Positions 1 to 8,096 of a DNA stretch of 34,500 nt are shown in pieces (position 1 is the first letter of the stretch; each line of letters begins with the position of its first letter). The stretch spans positions 5,614-40,113 of the forward strand of contig DYDH01000014.1 of NCBI GenBank assembly GCA_020717985.1. The letters are read 5' to 3'. Origin of the DNA: Herpetosiphon sp. (lineage in GTDB: Bacteria; Chloroflexota; Anaerolineae; Anaerolineales; Villigracilaceae). A program made the position numbers and the translations under genes. The notes beneath the pieces were generated by a model. It was not told the DNA's origin. It did not search any database and worked only from the letters and a program-made list of their open reading frames with translations.

Positions 1-1640
1 ATCACCAGCAAAACACCATCCGCTTTGGCGGCCAATACCTGCGAATCTGAGACGATGGAGGGCGGACTGTCAATCACAATCACATCTGCATGGCTGGCAA
101 TTTCAGCCAGAATATGATCCATTTTTTTGGAACCAAGCAGTTCAGCCGGATTGGGCGGCAAACTACCGCTGGTGATCACTGAAAGCGGCGTGGAGTTGGA
201 ATTAACATGTTGTGTGACAGCCTCCAGACTGAGAGTATCTCGAAATAGATCGGTCATGCCCACCCGGTTCTGGATGCCAAAATAACGATGGACGCGCGGC
301 CGCCGAAGGTCGCAATCCAGGATTACCACCCGTTTGCCGCCTTGTGCGAAGATGGCAGCAAGGTTCGTGGCAATGGTTGTTTTTCCATCACCCGCCTCCG
401 CACCCGTAACCAGAATGATCCTCAAAGGCTTATCAACCGCCGCAAATTCCAGATTCGTTCTTAAAGAGCGGAAGGCTTCCGAGACCGGTGAGCGCGGCTG
501 TTTGGAAACATAGACCTCCGCCTCAGCAGTACTATCTGACTCCATATCAGCGATGTAACCAATTAGAGGAATACCCAATGCACGCTCCACATCCTCGGGG
601 GCTTTCAACGTATCATCCAGATATTCAATCGCGAAAACAATACCTGCGGCCAGGATCATGCAGGCAATACCAGCCAATCCCGCACTGCGTAGCGGCTGCG
701 GACGGATCGGGGATTTCGGCACAACCGCCACCTGTATCTGGTCAATGCTCTGCGAGTTCTGCATCCGCGTCAGACGAATCGACTCCCTGGTATTGATCAG
801 GTTAAGATAAATCTGTTGATACAAAACCAGTGTGGATTGCATACGGGTTGTAGCGGCATCTTCATTTTTTGCAGTACCCGAAGCGCCCACCACAACCAGG
901 TCCGCGTATATTTTCTGGTACAACTCCAACAAGGGCTGGACTTGACCGAGGCGCGCCTCCAATTCAGCGACTTTGGACTTTCGCTCCGCAGACCAGGTAG
1001 GCGTTAATATCGCAATGTCTTTTTTTAGCTGCGTAACTTCCGATTGCAAAGGCTTCATCTGCGCTTCGACCTGCGCAAGTTGTCCACTTAAAGTTAGGCT
1101 GGACTGGTTATCCAAATTCGTTTGATACGTGGCGATCTGCTCTTCGACCTGTTTGATCTGGGTCTGCAGGCTTTCATCGGAGGATTTATAACGGCTTGAC
1201 TGAATCTCTTCATTTTGCAAGACCAATGCCGCCACCACCGCATTTGCAATATCAGCCGCGCGCTGGGGATTGGTATCTGTAGCTGAGATACTCAGAATAC
1301 GCGTATCGCTCACCTGCACCGCCTGAACCTGCCCGGGAAACACCGGATAGCCAAGCGATTGAGAGACATTATCGAAAATGGAGGATGACTTGAGCAGTTC
1401 AATATAGGTCTGCATCAACTGTTGATCGCTAATATAGTAAAAATCGCTACCACTGGTTGACCCGCCACCGCTGGATGCCGCCTGCAAGGAAGCTCGCGAA
1501 GCGATTACCCTGGTGCTGGCTTGATAGATCGGGGTTTGAAGTTTGGCAACCCCGTAGCCGCCAACAATGCCCAACACCAAACCAAGGATCAACAACCAGG
1601 CCCAGCGACGTGCAATTGATAAATAATAACTAATTTCCAT
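1..1640 (-). CDS. Wzz/Wzc-type chain-length regulator with BY-kinase domain (3' end cut by window edge)
   Basis: This is a polysaccharide co-polymerase fused to a bacterial tyrosine kinase, expected in the cytoplasmic membrane to set chain length. I read 546 codons from ATG at 1638-1640, with GGAG nine bases upstream; the reading frame stays open to the left edge. A Wzz-like N-terminus has a membrane segment at residues 13-34. A long glutamine-rich, probably coiled-coil periplasmic region follows. A second membrane segment lies at about 317-338 behind a proline-rich stretch (VVPKSPIRPQP). The kinase part has Walker A GAEAGDGKTT at about 410-420, Walker A' ILDCDLRRPR, and Walker B VIVIDSPP near 518. 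The tyrosine-rich tail would lie outside the window. It is the last gene seen in the operon, 113 bp after the aminotransferase. Confidence 0.93.
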   Translation of the reverse strand, partial: MEISYYLSIARRWAWLLILGLVLGIVGGYGVAKLQTPIYQASTRVIASRASLQAASSGGGSTSGSDFYYISDQQLMQTYIELLKSSSIFDNVSQSLGYPVFPGQVQAVQVSDTRILSISATDTNPQRAADIANAVVAALVLQNEEIQSSRYKSSDESLQTQIKQVEEQIATYQTNLDNQSSLTLSGQLAQVEAQMKPLQSEVTQLKKDIAILTPTWSAERKSKVAELEARLGQVQPLLELYQKIYADLVVVGASGTAKNEDAATTRMQSTLVLYQQIYLNLINTRESIRLTRMQNSQSIDQIQVAVVPKSPIRPQPLRSAGLAGIACMILAAGIVFAIEYLDDTLKAPEDVERALGIPLIGYIADMESDSTAEAEVYVSKQPRSPVSEAFRSLRTNLEFAAVDKPLRIILVTGAEAGDGKTTIATNLAAIFAQGGKRVVILDCDLRRPRVHRYFGIQNRVGMTDLFRDTLSLEAVTQHVNSNSTPLSVITSGSLPPNPAELLGSKKMDHILAEIASHADVIVIDSPPSIVSDSQVLAAKADGVLLV

Positions 1641-1753
1641 TGAATAAATCTCCAACTTCTTAGAAAATTTGATTGCGTTACGATAATCCGGCAATCATAA
1701 AGAAAAAATAAACGTTCCACTAACTTTTACGCGTCTCATATTATAAACGCTCA

Positions 1754-2899
1754 TTACGTTTCTTTTAGTGCCTGCCGCGCCGCACGCGCCACCCACTCAA
1801 CCTGTTCATCCCGCATGGTGGCATACAAAGGGAGTGTGACCTGACGTGATGAAATCTCTTCGGTAAGAGGTAGAAGGCTGCCCCTGGTTATCCAGTCATC
1901 CTCATATATGTGAAAGCGATGGACAGGCGGGTAATGAATGCTGGTCTGTACGCCTTGCGCTTTCATCCCCTCCATAAACTGAGCCCGATCAGTACCCGGC
2001 GGTAACAAAACTGGAAGGATGTGGTGGCAGGATGTTCCGCGCGCTTCAGCAAATGGCATTTGAATTTCGGGAGTAAGTTCAGACAATAACTCACGATATA
2101 AGGCGGTCAACTCACGGCGGCGTTCATTCCAAGCAGGTAAATTCCCCAATTGAACGCGTCCCAGCGCTGATCGCATTTCATCTATCCGGTAATTATAGCC
2201 AAGGTCAACCACATCATAGGTGGAGGCATGACCTTTGTGGCGGTCCCAACTAAGCGAGGTCATGCCGTGCGAGCGCAAAATCTTCAAGCGCGCGGCAAGC
2301 GCGTCATCGTCGGTAGCCAACATACCGCCTTCGCCAGTGGTCATGTTCTTGTTGGAGAAAAAACTGAAGCAACCGATGTCGCCCCATGTGCCGAGAGTGC
2401 GATCTTCCAACCTGGAACCGATGGCGTGAGCCGAATCTTCCAGAACCACAAGGTTATGACGATGGGCAATCTCCATAATGGCGGGCATGTCACAGGCAAA
2501 ACCGGCATAATGCACGACCAGGATGGCACGTGTTCTTTCAGTGACAAGAGACTCAATGGCGGTTGGAGAAATGTTCAGCCAGTCCAAACTTTCAACTTCC
2601 GCAAAGACTGGTGTGGCGCCGGTGTAACGCACTGCATTGGCCGTGGCGACAAATGTGAGTGACGGGACGATCACCTCGTCACCTGGTCCGATGCCAGCCG
2701 CCAAACAAGCCAGATGCAAGGCGGCAGTTGCATTCGTGACCGCCAGCGTGTGCTTTGCTCCAATAAACGCAGCAAATTCCTGCTCAAATTGCTGGGTGAC
2801 AGCGCCCATGCTAAGCCAGCCGCTGCGCAGGACTTCTGTCACGGCGGTTATTTCCTGTTCTCCAAAAACAATGTCCGCCAAGGGTACGCGCCATTCCAT
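1754..2899 (-). CDS. DegT/DnrJ/EryC1/StrS-family sugar aminotransferase
   Basis: This is a PLP-dependent aminotransferase of 381 residues that would put an amino group on a nucleotide-linked keto sugar. Visible family features are the N-terminal VPLADIVFGEQE, the EDSAHAIG segment with the cofactor-binding Asp at 155, and FSFFSNKNMTTGEGG with the Schiff-base Lys at 184. The length is normal for the family. It starts at ATG 2897-2899, two bases after the stop of the nucleotidyltransferase, so the two are probably co-translated. With the adjacent 4,6-dehydratase it could make a 4-amino-4,6-dideoxyhexose, since a 4-keto-6-deoxy intermediate is the usual substrate. The exact sugar, and whether it belongs to the LegC, PseC or PglE branch, cannot be settled from the sequence. 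Confidence 0.92.
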   Translation of the reverse strand: MEWRVPLADIVFGEQEITAVTEVLRSGWLSMGAVTQQFEQEFAAFIGAKHTLAVTNATAALHLACLAAGIGPGDEVIVPSLTFVATANAVRYTGATPVFAEVESLDWLNISPTAIESLVTERTRAILVVHYAGFACDMPAIMEIAHRHNLVVLEDSAHAIGSRLEDRTLGTWGDIGCFSFFSNKNMTTGEGGMLATDDDALAARLKILRSHGMTSLSWDRHKGHASTYDVVDLGYNYRIDEMRSALGRVQLGNLPAWNERRRELTALYRELLSELTPEIQMPFAEARGTSCHHILPVLLPPGTDRAQFMEGMKAQGVQTSIHYPPVHRFHIYEDDWITRGSLLPLTEEISSRQVTLPLYATMRDEQVEWVARAARQALKET

Positions 2900-2901
2900 C
2901 T

Positions 2902-3612
2902 TTATTCCTCCGGCAGGAATTGAAGTTTCATATTGTTAAAATCCTCATTGGCTTTCTCGTAATCATCCGGTCGGCCAAGGTCCATCCAATAGCCATCAAA
3001 AGGATATGCGACCACTTTTTCGCCAGCGGCGATCAGTTTCAAGACCAGGTCGGGAAAATCCAAATACTGGTCTGCTGGAATGTATTCCAGCACACGCGGT
3101 TCAAAAACATAAATGCCCATGCTAACCGTGTAATCATACGTGGGTTTTTCAATATATCCTGTGACAGTATGATTCGCATCGGTCTGGACGACCCCCAGAT
3201 CAATGCGCACCTGGCGCTGGTGGACGGCAATGGTTGCAATGCCGCCTTCCTTTTGATGAAAGGCGATCAGTTCTTTTAGATCGAGGGTGGTAAGCACATC
3301 GCCATTGGTGACTAAAAAAGTGGCGTCCAAATTTTCAACCAACGCAATCGGACCGGATGTACCCAACGGCTTCTGCTCATAACTATAATGAATATTCATA
3401 TTCAATTGTTCGCCATAACCAAAATACGCGCGCAATAGGCTGGCGAGATGACCAACGGTCAGGATCACTTCATCCACCCCGGCGCGTTTCATTTGCATCA
3501 ACATCACTTCCAGGATCGGCATATCCCCGATCGGCATGAGCGGCTTGGGAAGGATACTCGAATAAGGCGCGAGCCGCGCGCCCTTTCCACCTGCCAGTAC
3601 AACTGCCTTCAA
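2902..3612 (-). CDS. Sugar-1-phosphate nucleotidyltransferase (NTP_transferase family)
   Basis: This 236-residue enzyme should activate a sugar-1-phosphate with an NTP. It opens with MKAVVLAGGKGARL, a variant of the GGxGTRL nucleotide-binding loop with Ala for Thr, followed by PKPLMPIGDMP. The metal-binding Asp is in TNGD (D105), LGTSGPI forms the sugar-side loop, and WMDLGRPDDY near the C-terminus is typical of mannose-1-phosphate guanylyltransferase-like members. There is no CBS or left-handed helix domain, so it is a minimal form. The start is TTG at 3610-3612; a perfect AGGAGG five bases upstream decides it. The gene lies just downstream of a short inverted-repeat element and two bases before the aminotransferase. 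The nucleotide (GDP, UDP or dTDP) is unknown. Confidence 0.9.
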   Translation of the reverse strand: MKAVVLAGGKGARLAPYSSILPKPLMPIGDMPILEVMLMQMKRAGVDEVILTVGHLASLLRAYFGYGEQLNMNIHYSYEQKPLGTSGPIALVENLDATFLVTNGDVLTTLDLKELIAFHQKEGGIATIAVHQRQVRIDLGVVQTDANHTVTGYIEKPTYDYTVSMGIYVFEPRVLEYIPADQYLDFPDLVLKLIAAGEKVVAYPFDGYWMDLGRPDDYEKANEDFNNMKLQFLPEE

Positions 3613-3637
3613 CTCAACCTCCTAAATCCAATATAAA

Positions 3638-3726
3638 TATGTCGTTGCGAGGAGGGCGCTCTTCCAGACAAAGCAACCCCTTCGCAATAGGAGTCTGCTT
3701 CGCGCAAAGCACTTCGCAGCGACATA
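3638..3726. repeat. Short palindromic interspersed element (MITE/REP-like)
   Basis: The ends are 13-bp inverted repeats with one mismatch: TATGTCGTTGCGA at 3638-3650 and TCGCAGCGACATA at 3714-3726. The interior carries GGAGGGCGCTCTTCC and repeated GCAA/TTCGC words that can also pair. It fills the gap between the dehydratase stop and the ribosome binding site of the nucleotidyltransferase gene. The GTCGTTGCGAGGAGG-type sequence resembles interspersed repeats that I recall from Anaerolineae and other bacteria. No second copy was noticed in this window. The transcript could fold into a long hairpin between the two genes. Confidence 0.65.
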
Positions 3727-3737
3727 TCTGCACACGC

Positions 3738-4730
3738 CTAAAACTCATATTTCCCCGGCCGATATAAATCAATGTGCAGGCGCATCCAGGCAATGGTTTT
3801 ATCCAATCCTTCGTCAAGGCCGACCTGTTGTGGCTCCCAACCCAGTTTAATGCGCGCCTGTCGGTTATCAGAGATGAGACGAAACACTTCGGATTTTTCG
3901 GGACGCAATCTTTGGGGTTCGACCATGATCTCGACTTTATGACCAACTTTCAGGGCGATACGCTCCGCTATGTCGCCGATGCGGATTTCTGTTCCCGTCC
4001 CCAGGTTGAATACGCCTCCTTCCACCCCGACAGTTGATCCTGCCAATAGAAATCCACGCACCGTATCATCGACATAGGTGAAGTCACGCGTTGTATCAAC
4101 GTTTCCCAAATGGATGGTAGTACCGGACAGCGCCTGCGTGATGATAGTGGGGATGACAGCCCGCGCCGACTGCCGCGGACCAAAAGTGTTGAACGGGCGA
4201 ACGGTGACAACAGGCAGGTTGTAAGCACAATAAAAACTTTCAGCCAGTTTATCCGCGCCGATCTTGCTGGCCGAATAAGGGGATTGCCCCTGCAATGGAT
4301 GTTCCTCGTCAATTGGGGCGCGGCGGGCGGTTCCATACACTTCGCTGGTGGAGGTATGCACAAGGCGCGCGGTTCCCAGTTCGCGGCAGGCCATCAGCAC
4401 ATTGAGCGTGCCCATGAAATTGACCTCGGCTACTTCGGCGGGATGACGGTAGGAATACGGAATCGAAATCAAAGCCCCGAGGTGATAGACCAACTCGCAG
4501 CCCCGCGCTGCGTCGTAAATGGCACTCTTATCACGCAAGTCACCGGAAATCACTTCCAATCGTTGGGAAAGCTCGACAGGCAAAAGTTTTAAAAAGCCGG
4601 GGTCTCCGCGTGAGTTATAGCGCACAAAGGCGCGCACATACGCTCCTTCGGCAAGCAGGCTCTCGACGAGTTGACTGCCAATAAAGCCGCCCGCGCCGGT
4701 GACAAGTATTGTTTTATTTTTCAAATCCAT
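3738..4730 (-). CDS. NAD-dependent nucleotide-sugar 4,6-dehydratase (extended SDR, LegB-like)
   Basis: This is a 330-residue extended short-chain dehydrogenase that should convert an NDP-hexose or NDP-HexNAc to its 4-keto-6-deoxy form. The Rossmann loop is TGAGGFIG (G12-G18) and the catalytic YSASK gives Y152 and K156. HTSTSEVYG with E130 matches the dehydratase active-site signature. The segments ISIPYSY, RPFNTFGPRQSARAVIPT and RLRPEKSEV closely resemble proteins annotated LegB (GDP-GlcNAc 4,6-dehydratase of the legionaminic acid route), though substrate specificity is inference. It starts at ATG 4728-4730 with AGGA seven bases upstream. It lies between the sugar transferase and the nucleotidyltransferase/aminotransferase pair. 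No LegI, LegF or LegG homologue is present, so a complete nonulosonic acid pathway is not encoded here. Confidence 0.9.
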   Translation of the reverse strand: MDLKNKTILVTGAGGFIGSQLVESLLAEGAYVRAFVRYNSRGDPGFLKLLPVELSQRLEVISGDLRDKSAIYDAARGCELVYHLGALISIPYSYRHPAEVAEVNFMGTLNVLMACRELGTARLVHTSTSEVYGTARRAPIDEEHPLQGQSPYSASKIGADKLAESFYCAYNLPVVTVRPFNTFGPRQSARAVIPTIITQALSGTTIHLGNVDTTRDFTYVDDTVRGFLLAGSTVGVEGGVFNLGTGTEIRIGDIAERIALKVGHKVEIMVEPQRLRPEKSEVFRLISDNRQARIKLGWEPQQVGLDEGLDKTIAWMRLHIDLYRPGKYEF

Positions 4731-4796
4731 ATTTATATCCTGTCAATCTGTCCTTCAACTGTTGGATTCTACAGTAGATTCCGCCCTCTGCACACA

Positions 4797-6332
4797 TTAT
4801 CCCAACGTTTTTTCGGAAAGGCATGAGCCTGTCAACTGGGTTTGAATGGCGCCAAGTAAATCGCTTAGGTAGATCAGGCGCACGCCCGAACGCTGGCATA
4901 ACCTGACCATTCTATCACGGGCTTCCTGCGAAATATTGGTAATGGCAAACAGGACAATCCCAATATCATATTTGCGAATCAGGTCGGGCAATTCACTGCT
5001 GGACCCCAGGACCCAACTGCGGTTGACGCGCATCCCGCGTTTGGCTGGGTCATCATCCACCATGCCAACGACAGTAAATACTTGTCGAAATGAACCACGC
5101 TGCATAAGCCAATGTACGATCTCCCCACCTTCGCCAGCGCCCAGGATCAATACCCGCTCGCCAAAGCCTGTCTTCTCCCCGCGCCAATCCAACCAACGGC
5201 TGGCAAAGGATGTCACCAGGCGCAAGCGGTAACGGATCAACAGGCTGCCCAACAGGGTAAAGACGCCGATCAGCACGATCATTTCGTGGGGCAGGGCAGG
5301 CACGGATAAGAGCCTGGGACGGGAACTCAACAGGGAATTAAGCATAAATAAAATCACGGACGAAAGCCCGTTGGAGATGAGCAGGAGAAATCCATCCTCC
5401 GCGCTGGCGCGTGACCAATAGACACGATCCAGCCCAAACAGGACGTTCACGGCGCTGAAAAAAACCGCGATGGCAAAAGCCAGCAATGCCAGGGGCGTAA
5501 AGCCCCAATCAATCGGCTCGAAGGCACGCCAGATCAAGCCAATAAGACCGACTACCGATAAACTGCTAAACAAGTCTAGTATGAACCACGAAAAATAACG
5601 CCGCGTAAAACGATAGAACGGGCCAACGAAGAGATTATCCTCAGGGATTTGCTGGTGCGCCACAATCGGGATAAGCGCCACCGCTGTCCAAAAAATGATA
5701 TCCAAATCACCCATAAACGAATGGTTGCGGATGTACAGGCGGTCAAGCCGCAATTTATCCGGCACAATATCACGCAGGTAAAAATCCACCACCCCATCAG
5801 CGGGGAGCATGCTTTCTTCATTGCGATACAGGATGCTGGCCGGGCTGGTGATGCCGGGCCGCACAGAGAGAATGTCATCCCGCGCTTCTGCTGGCCAGGT
5901 CTTGACGATCTCAGGGGCTTCGGGGCGCGGCCCAACCAGACTCATTTCGCCGATCATGACGTTCCATAACTGTGGCAGTTCGTTGAGCTTTGTATCGCGC
6001 AACCACCTGCCCAGCGGTGTAATGCGGTCATCGTCTTTGGCTGTCACGCACGGCCCCGTATAAGATTTGGCATTCTCAACCATCGTGCGGAATTTGAAAA
6101 TACCGAAATTTTTTCCTCCCCTGCCGATGCGTGGTCCGCGATAGAAGACGGGACCTGGTCCTTCACGCTTGATAACAAGGGCAACAAACGCGAAGAAGGG
6201 AGACAATACGATCATGCCCAATATGGAAATGAAAATATCAAAGACGCGTTTAACAATGCTGCTCCACCAGGAATGCATGGGGACAGTTTGAATATTGGGG
6301 AGTGAAAGGTTTTTATCTTTTGCAGTTTCCAT
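4797..6332 (-). CDS. Initiating sugar-phosphate transferase fused to a C-terminal 4-TM/Rossmann module (permuted order)
   Basis: This 511-residue membrane protein should transfer a sugar-1-phosphate to undecaprenyl phosphate to start repeat-unit assembly. Residues 22-225 form a bacterial sugar transferase domain: membrane-inserting helix 31-54, KFRTMVENAKS, KLNELPQLWNV and GEMSLVGPRPE. After it come four predicted membrane helices (about 252-268, 278-298, 313-334 and 349-368). A Rossmann-like domain follows, with GERVLILGAGEGGEIV at 391-406 and IGIVLFAITN near 460, resembling the N-terminal half of PglF/CapD and WbaP-type proteins. In WbaP-type enzymes that module precedes the transferase domain; here it follows. 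An upstream in-frame start at 6458 would lie inside the preceding gene, so ATG at 6330-6332 is preferred. The Asp of the usual Asp-Glu catalytic pair reads as Asn117. Confidence 0.88.
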   Translation of the reverse strand: METAKDKNLSLPNIQTVPMHSWWSSIVKRVFDIFISILGMIVLSPFFAFVALVIKREGPGPVFYRGPRIGRGGKNFGIFKFRTMVENAKSYTGPCVTAKDDDRITPLGRWLRDTKLNELPQLWNVMIGEMSLVGPRPEAPEIVKTWPAEARDDILSVRPGITSPASILYRNEESMLPADGVVDFYLRDIVPDKLRLDRLYIRNHSFMGDLDIIFWTAVALIPIVAHQQIPEDNLFVGPFYRFTRRYFSWFILDLFSSLSVVGLIGLIWRAFEPIDWGFTPLALLAFAIAVFFSAVNVLFGLDRVYWSRASAEDGFLLLISNGLSSVILFMLNSLLSSRPRLLSVPALPHEMIVLIGVFTLLGSLLIRYRLRLVTSFASRWLDWRGEKTGFGERVLILGAGEGGEIVHWLMQRGSFRQVFTVVGMVDDDPAKRGMRVNRSWVLGSSSELPDLIRKYDIGIVLFAITNISQEARDRMVRLCQRSGVRLIYLSDLLGAIQTQLTGSCLSEKTLG

Positions 6333-6385
6333 ATTAAGAAGCCCTTGAAAAAAAAGTAATAAGTGAGAAGTGATTAGTGGGTAGT

Positions 6386-7081
6386 TTATGGGCGGATGGT
6401 GACAAGATAATGGGTATTGAAGATTTTCAGATTTTCCAGAAACAGGCATAACCCCCATGAGACGGTTGCCAATTTTCGGGCAATTGGAGGCGCCAAGGTA
6501 ATACGATGAAATTCATATTGGCAGTTGGGAAATAGACGTTTGATCTCAGCTGGGCGGATACCGTGTGTTTGCGGGTTGGCAGGGTTGAGCCAGAAGTCGT
6601 AGGAGAGGATCATGCCACCGGGTTTGAGGACACGCAGCATATCAGCACAAATATTTCGGCGAATCTCTGGATCAAGAATGGATGAAATCGCCGTATATTG
6701 CAAAACCAGGTCAAAGGTTCTGGATAAATATGGAAGAGACTGACCATCTGCATTGGCAAAACCTGAACCGGGAAGTAAATGATGCGCATGGAGCAAACGG
6801 TCTAAGAGCAAATCCACGCCCATAAGATTTTCGGGAGATGCGCCAAAACCCAGATATTCGGTCAGCACCCCCCCGCCGCCACAACCCATTTCCAATATCA
6901 GCAAATTTGAAAGGCTGGTAAAGCCATTCTTTTTTAGAGTCGTCAAGACACCCCTCTGGCGCTGCTGGACAATAAAAAGGTTTGCCCGATTAAATAACGA
7001 ATACACATCGCTTCCTGCCAGGCGGTGTTTGCGATCCTCATATTCATTTCGCAAACGAGCGATATCATTCAACGATTTCAT
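6386..7081 (-). CDS. Class I SAM-dependent methyltransferase
   Basis: This 231-residue protein has the SAM-binding motif LLILEMGCGGGG at 60-71, an acidic residue after the second strand (MGVDLLLDRL), and the late motif VLKPGGMILSYDFW typical of Methyltransf_11-like enzymes. It has no membrane segment. A methyl-group donor role for a glycan or lipid-linked sugar fits the neighbours, but the acceptor is unknown. The reading frame extends up to 7141, but ATG at 7079-7081 is chosen because the extra 20 residues lie wholly in the coding region of the upstream glycosyltransferase. With this start the two genes overlap by 17 bases. It ends 53 bases before the sugar transferase start. Confidence 0.82.
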   Translation of the reverse strand: MKSLNDIARLRNEYEDRKHRLAGSDVYSLFNRANLFIVQQRQRGVLTTLKKNGFTSLSNLLILEMGCGGGGVLTEYLGFGASPENLMGVDLLLDRLLHAHHLLPGSGFANADGQSLPYLSRTFDLVLQYTAISSILDPEIRRNICADMLRVLKPGGMILSYDFWLNPANPQTHGIRPAEIKRLFPNCQYEFHRITLAPPIARKLATVSWGLCLFLENLKIFNTHYLVTIRP

Positions 7082-8096
7082 TTGATGACCACACAGGCAT
7101 TTTACCGGCTTTATCCCCCCAGCGATTCCGGAATTTGACAAGACCCACTAAAAAACCAATTCCATAGCTAAGATGCAGGATGGCAAAAATGACTGGTAAT
7201 AGGAATAAAGAACTCCAGCCATATTTGGATGCAGTCAACAACGACGCTCCCACATTCGTCATCACATACACAAAGGGAATGACCACAGATAATGGAAAGA
7301 GTGTGGGAGAAAAAGCAAGCAAGGCAGGGAGGAACAAAGCCAGCACAAAAACGGGCGGAACAAATTGACGCAAACTCATCTGGCGTGGATGTTTTTGCAG
7401 GACGCGGACCTTCCAGTAGCCATATTGGAAATACTGCCGCCATAAAGCGCCGGGTGAACTGCGCACAGTATATTCTGATTTTATTGCAGGGCAGAGCCGT
7501 ATCTTTCCTCCCGCCGCGCGCAAACGATAATTAAATTCATCGTCCTGGTCGCGCACTAATTCCTCATCGAACAAACCAATTTTTTCAAAGACCCGCCGCG
7601 GCCAAGCGCCCATATAAACCGTATCCACCCATTCTTCCTTATCCGAATAATGGAAGCGCCCACCACCGACCCCGAAAGGCGTACTGGTAGCCGACGCCAC
7701 CGCTTTGCCAAAAGCGGTGTTGCCAATGGCATTCATCTTGCCACCCACATTATCAGCATTGGTACGCTGTAATGCGTTGACACACTGGCGTACATAGTTG
7801 GGGGCAATCATAGTATGACCATCCACACGGATGATGATCTCACCTTTTGCCTGGCGAAGGGCAATATTGATACCGGTTGGCACAATTTTACCGGGGTTAT
7901 CCAAAATTCTAACTGAAGAAGGAAGTCCGGCGAAGGAGGTTATCAATTCGCGCGTATTATCAGTGGACATGCCATCAGCAATCAGAACTTCCATTCCGCC
8001 AGGGTAATCCTGTTTCAGAATAGCGCATAGCCCGCGTCCAATAAAAGCAGATTCGTTGCGTAGAGGGAGAATAATAGAAACGAGGGGATATATCAT
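7065..8096 (-). CDS. GT2-family glycosyltransferase, ExoA-like, with C-terminal membrane helices
   Basis: This 343-residue GT-A fold enzyme opens with YPLVSIILPLRNES, and has IADGMSTDNT at about 39-48. The nucleotide-metal motif is VDGH at 91-94 and the acceptor-side motif is VRDQDDEFNYR. From about residue 245 there are three hydrophobic stretches, which anchor it to the cytoplasmic membrane face. The architecture matches succinoglycan ExoA-type transferases, which extend a lipid-linked oligosaccharide. It starts at ATG 8094-8096, overlapping the previous gene's stop in an ATGA junction. The donor sugar is not predictable. In this motif the second acidic residue of DXD is His, as in ExoA-like members. 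Confidence 0.88.
   Translation of the reverse strand: MIYPLVSIILPLRNESAFIGRGLCAILKQDYPGGMEVLIADGMSTDNTRELITSFAGLPSSVRILDNPGKIVPTGINIALRQAKGEIIIRVDGHTMIAPNYVRQCVNALQRTNADNVGGKMNAIGNTAFGKAVASATSTPFGVGGGRFHYSDKEEWVDTVYMGAWPRRVFEKIGLFDEELVRDQDDEFNYRLRAAGGKIRLCPAIKSEYTVRSSPGALWRQYFQYGYWKVRVLQKHPRQMSLRQFVPPVFVLALFLPALLAFSPTLFPLSVVIPFVYVMTNVGASLLTASKYGWSSLFLLPVIFAILHLSYGIGFLVGLVKFRNRWGDKAGKMPVWSSNEIVE

Noticed and set aside
1641..1753. A TATAAT at 1740-1745 (minus strand) ahead of the Wzc-like gene, read as a promoter.
   Set aside because: No -35-like hexamer lies 16-18 bases upstream and there is no extended -10 TG, so a chance match in an AT-rich gap is more likely.
2228..2939. Several plus-strand open frames opposite the aminotransferase and other genes.
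   Set aside because: They mirror well-supported minus-strand genes, carry no domains and have low-complexity or Cys/Arg/His-rich products typical of antisense shadows.
3614..3946. An open frame on the minus strand between the nucleotidyltransferase and dehydratase genes.
   Set aside because: It runs through the palindromic repeat and the dehydratase 3' end in another frame and encodes no recognisable domain.
4756..4778. Small palindromes CAACTGTTG and TCTACAGTAGA between the sugar transferase and the dehydratase, considered as a terminator or operator.
   Set aside because: The stems are four to five bases long with no T-run, and the genes on both sides are clearly meant to be expressed together.
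6333..6458. A longer N-terminus for the sugar transferase beginning at 6458.
   Set aside because: The extra 42 residues overlap the end of the upstream methyltransferase in another frame and show no domain or signal character.
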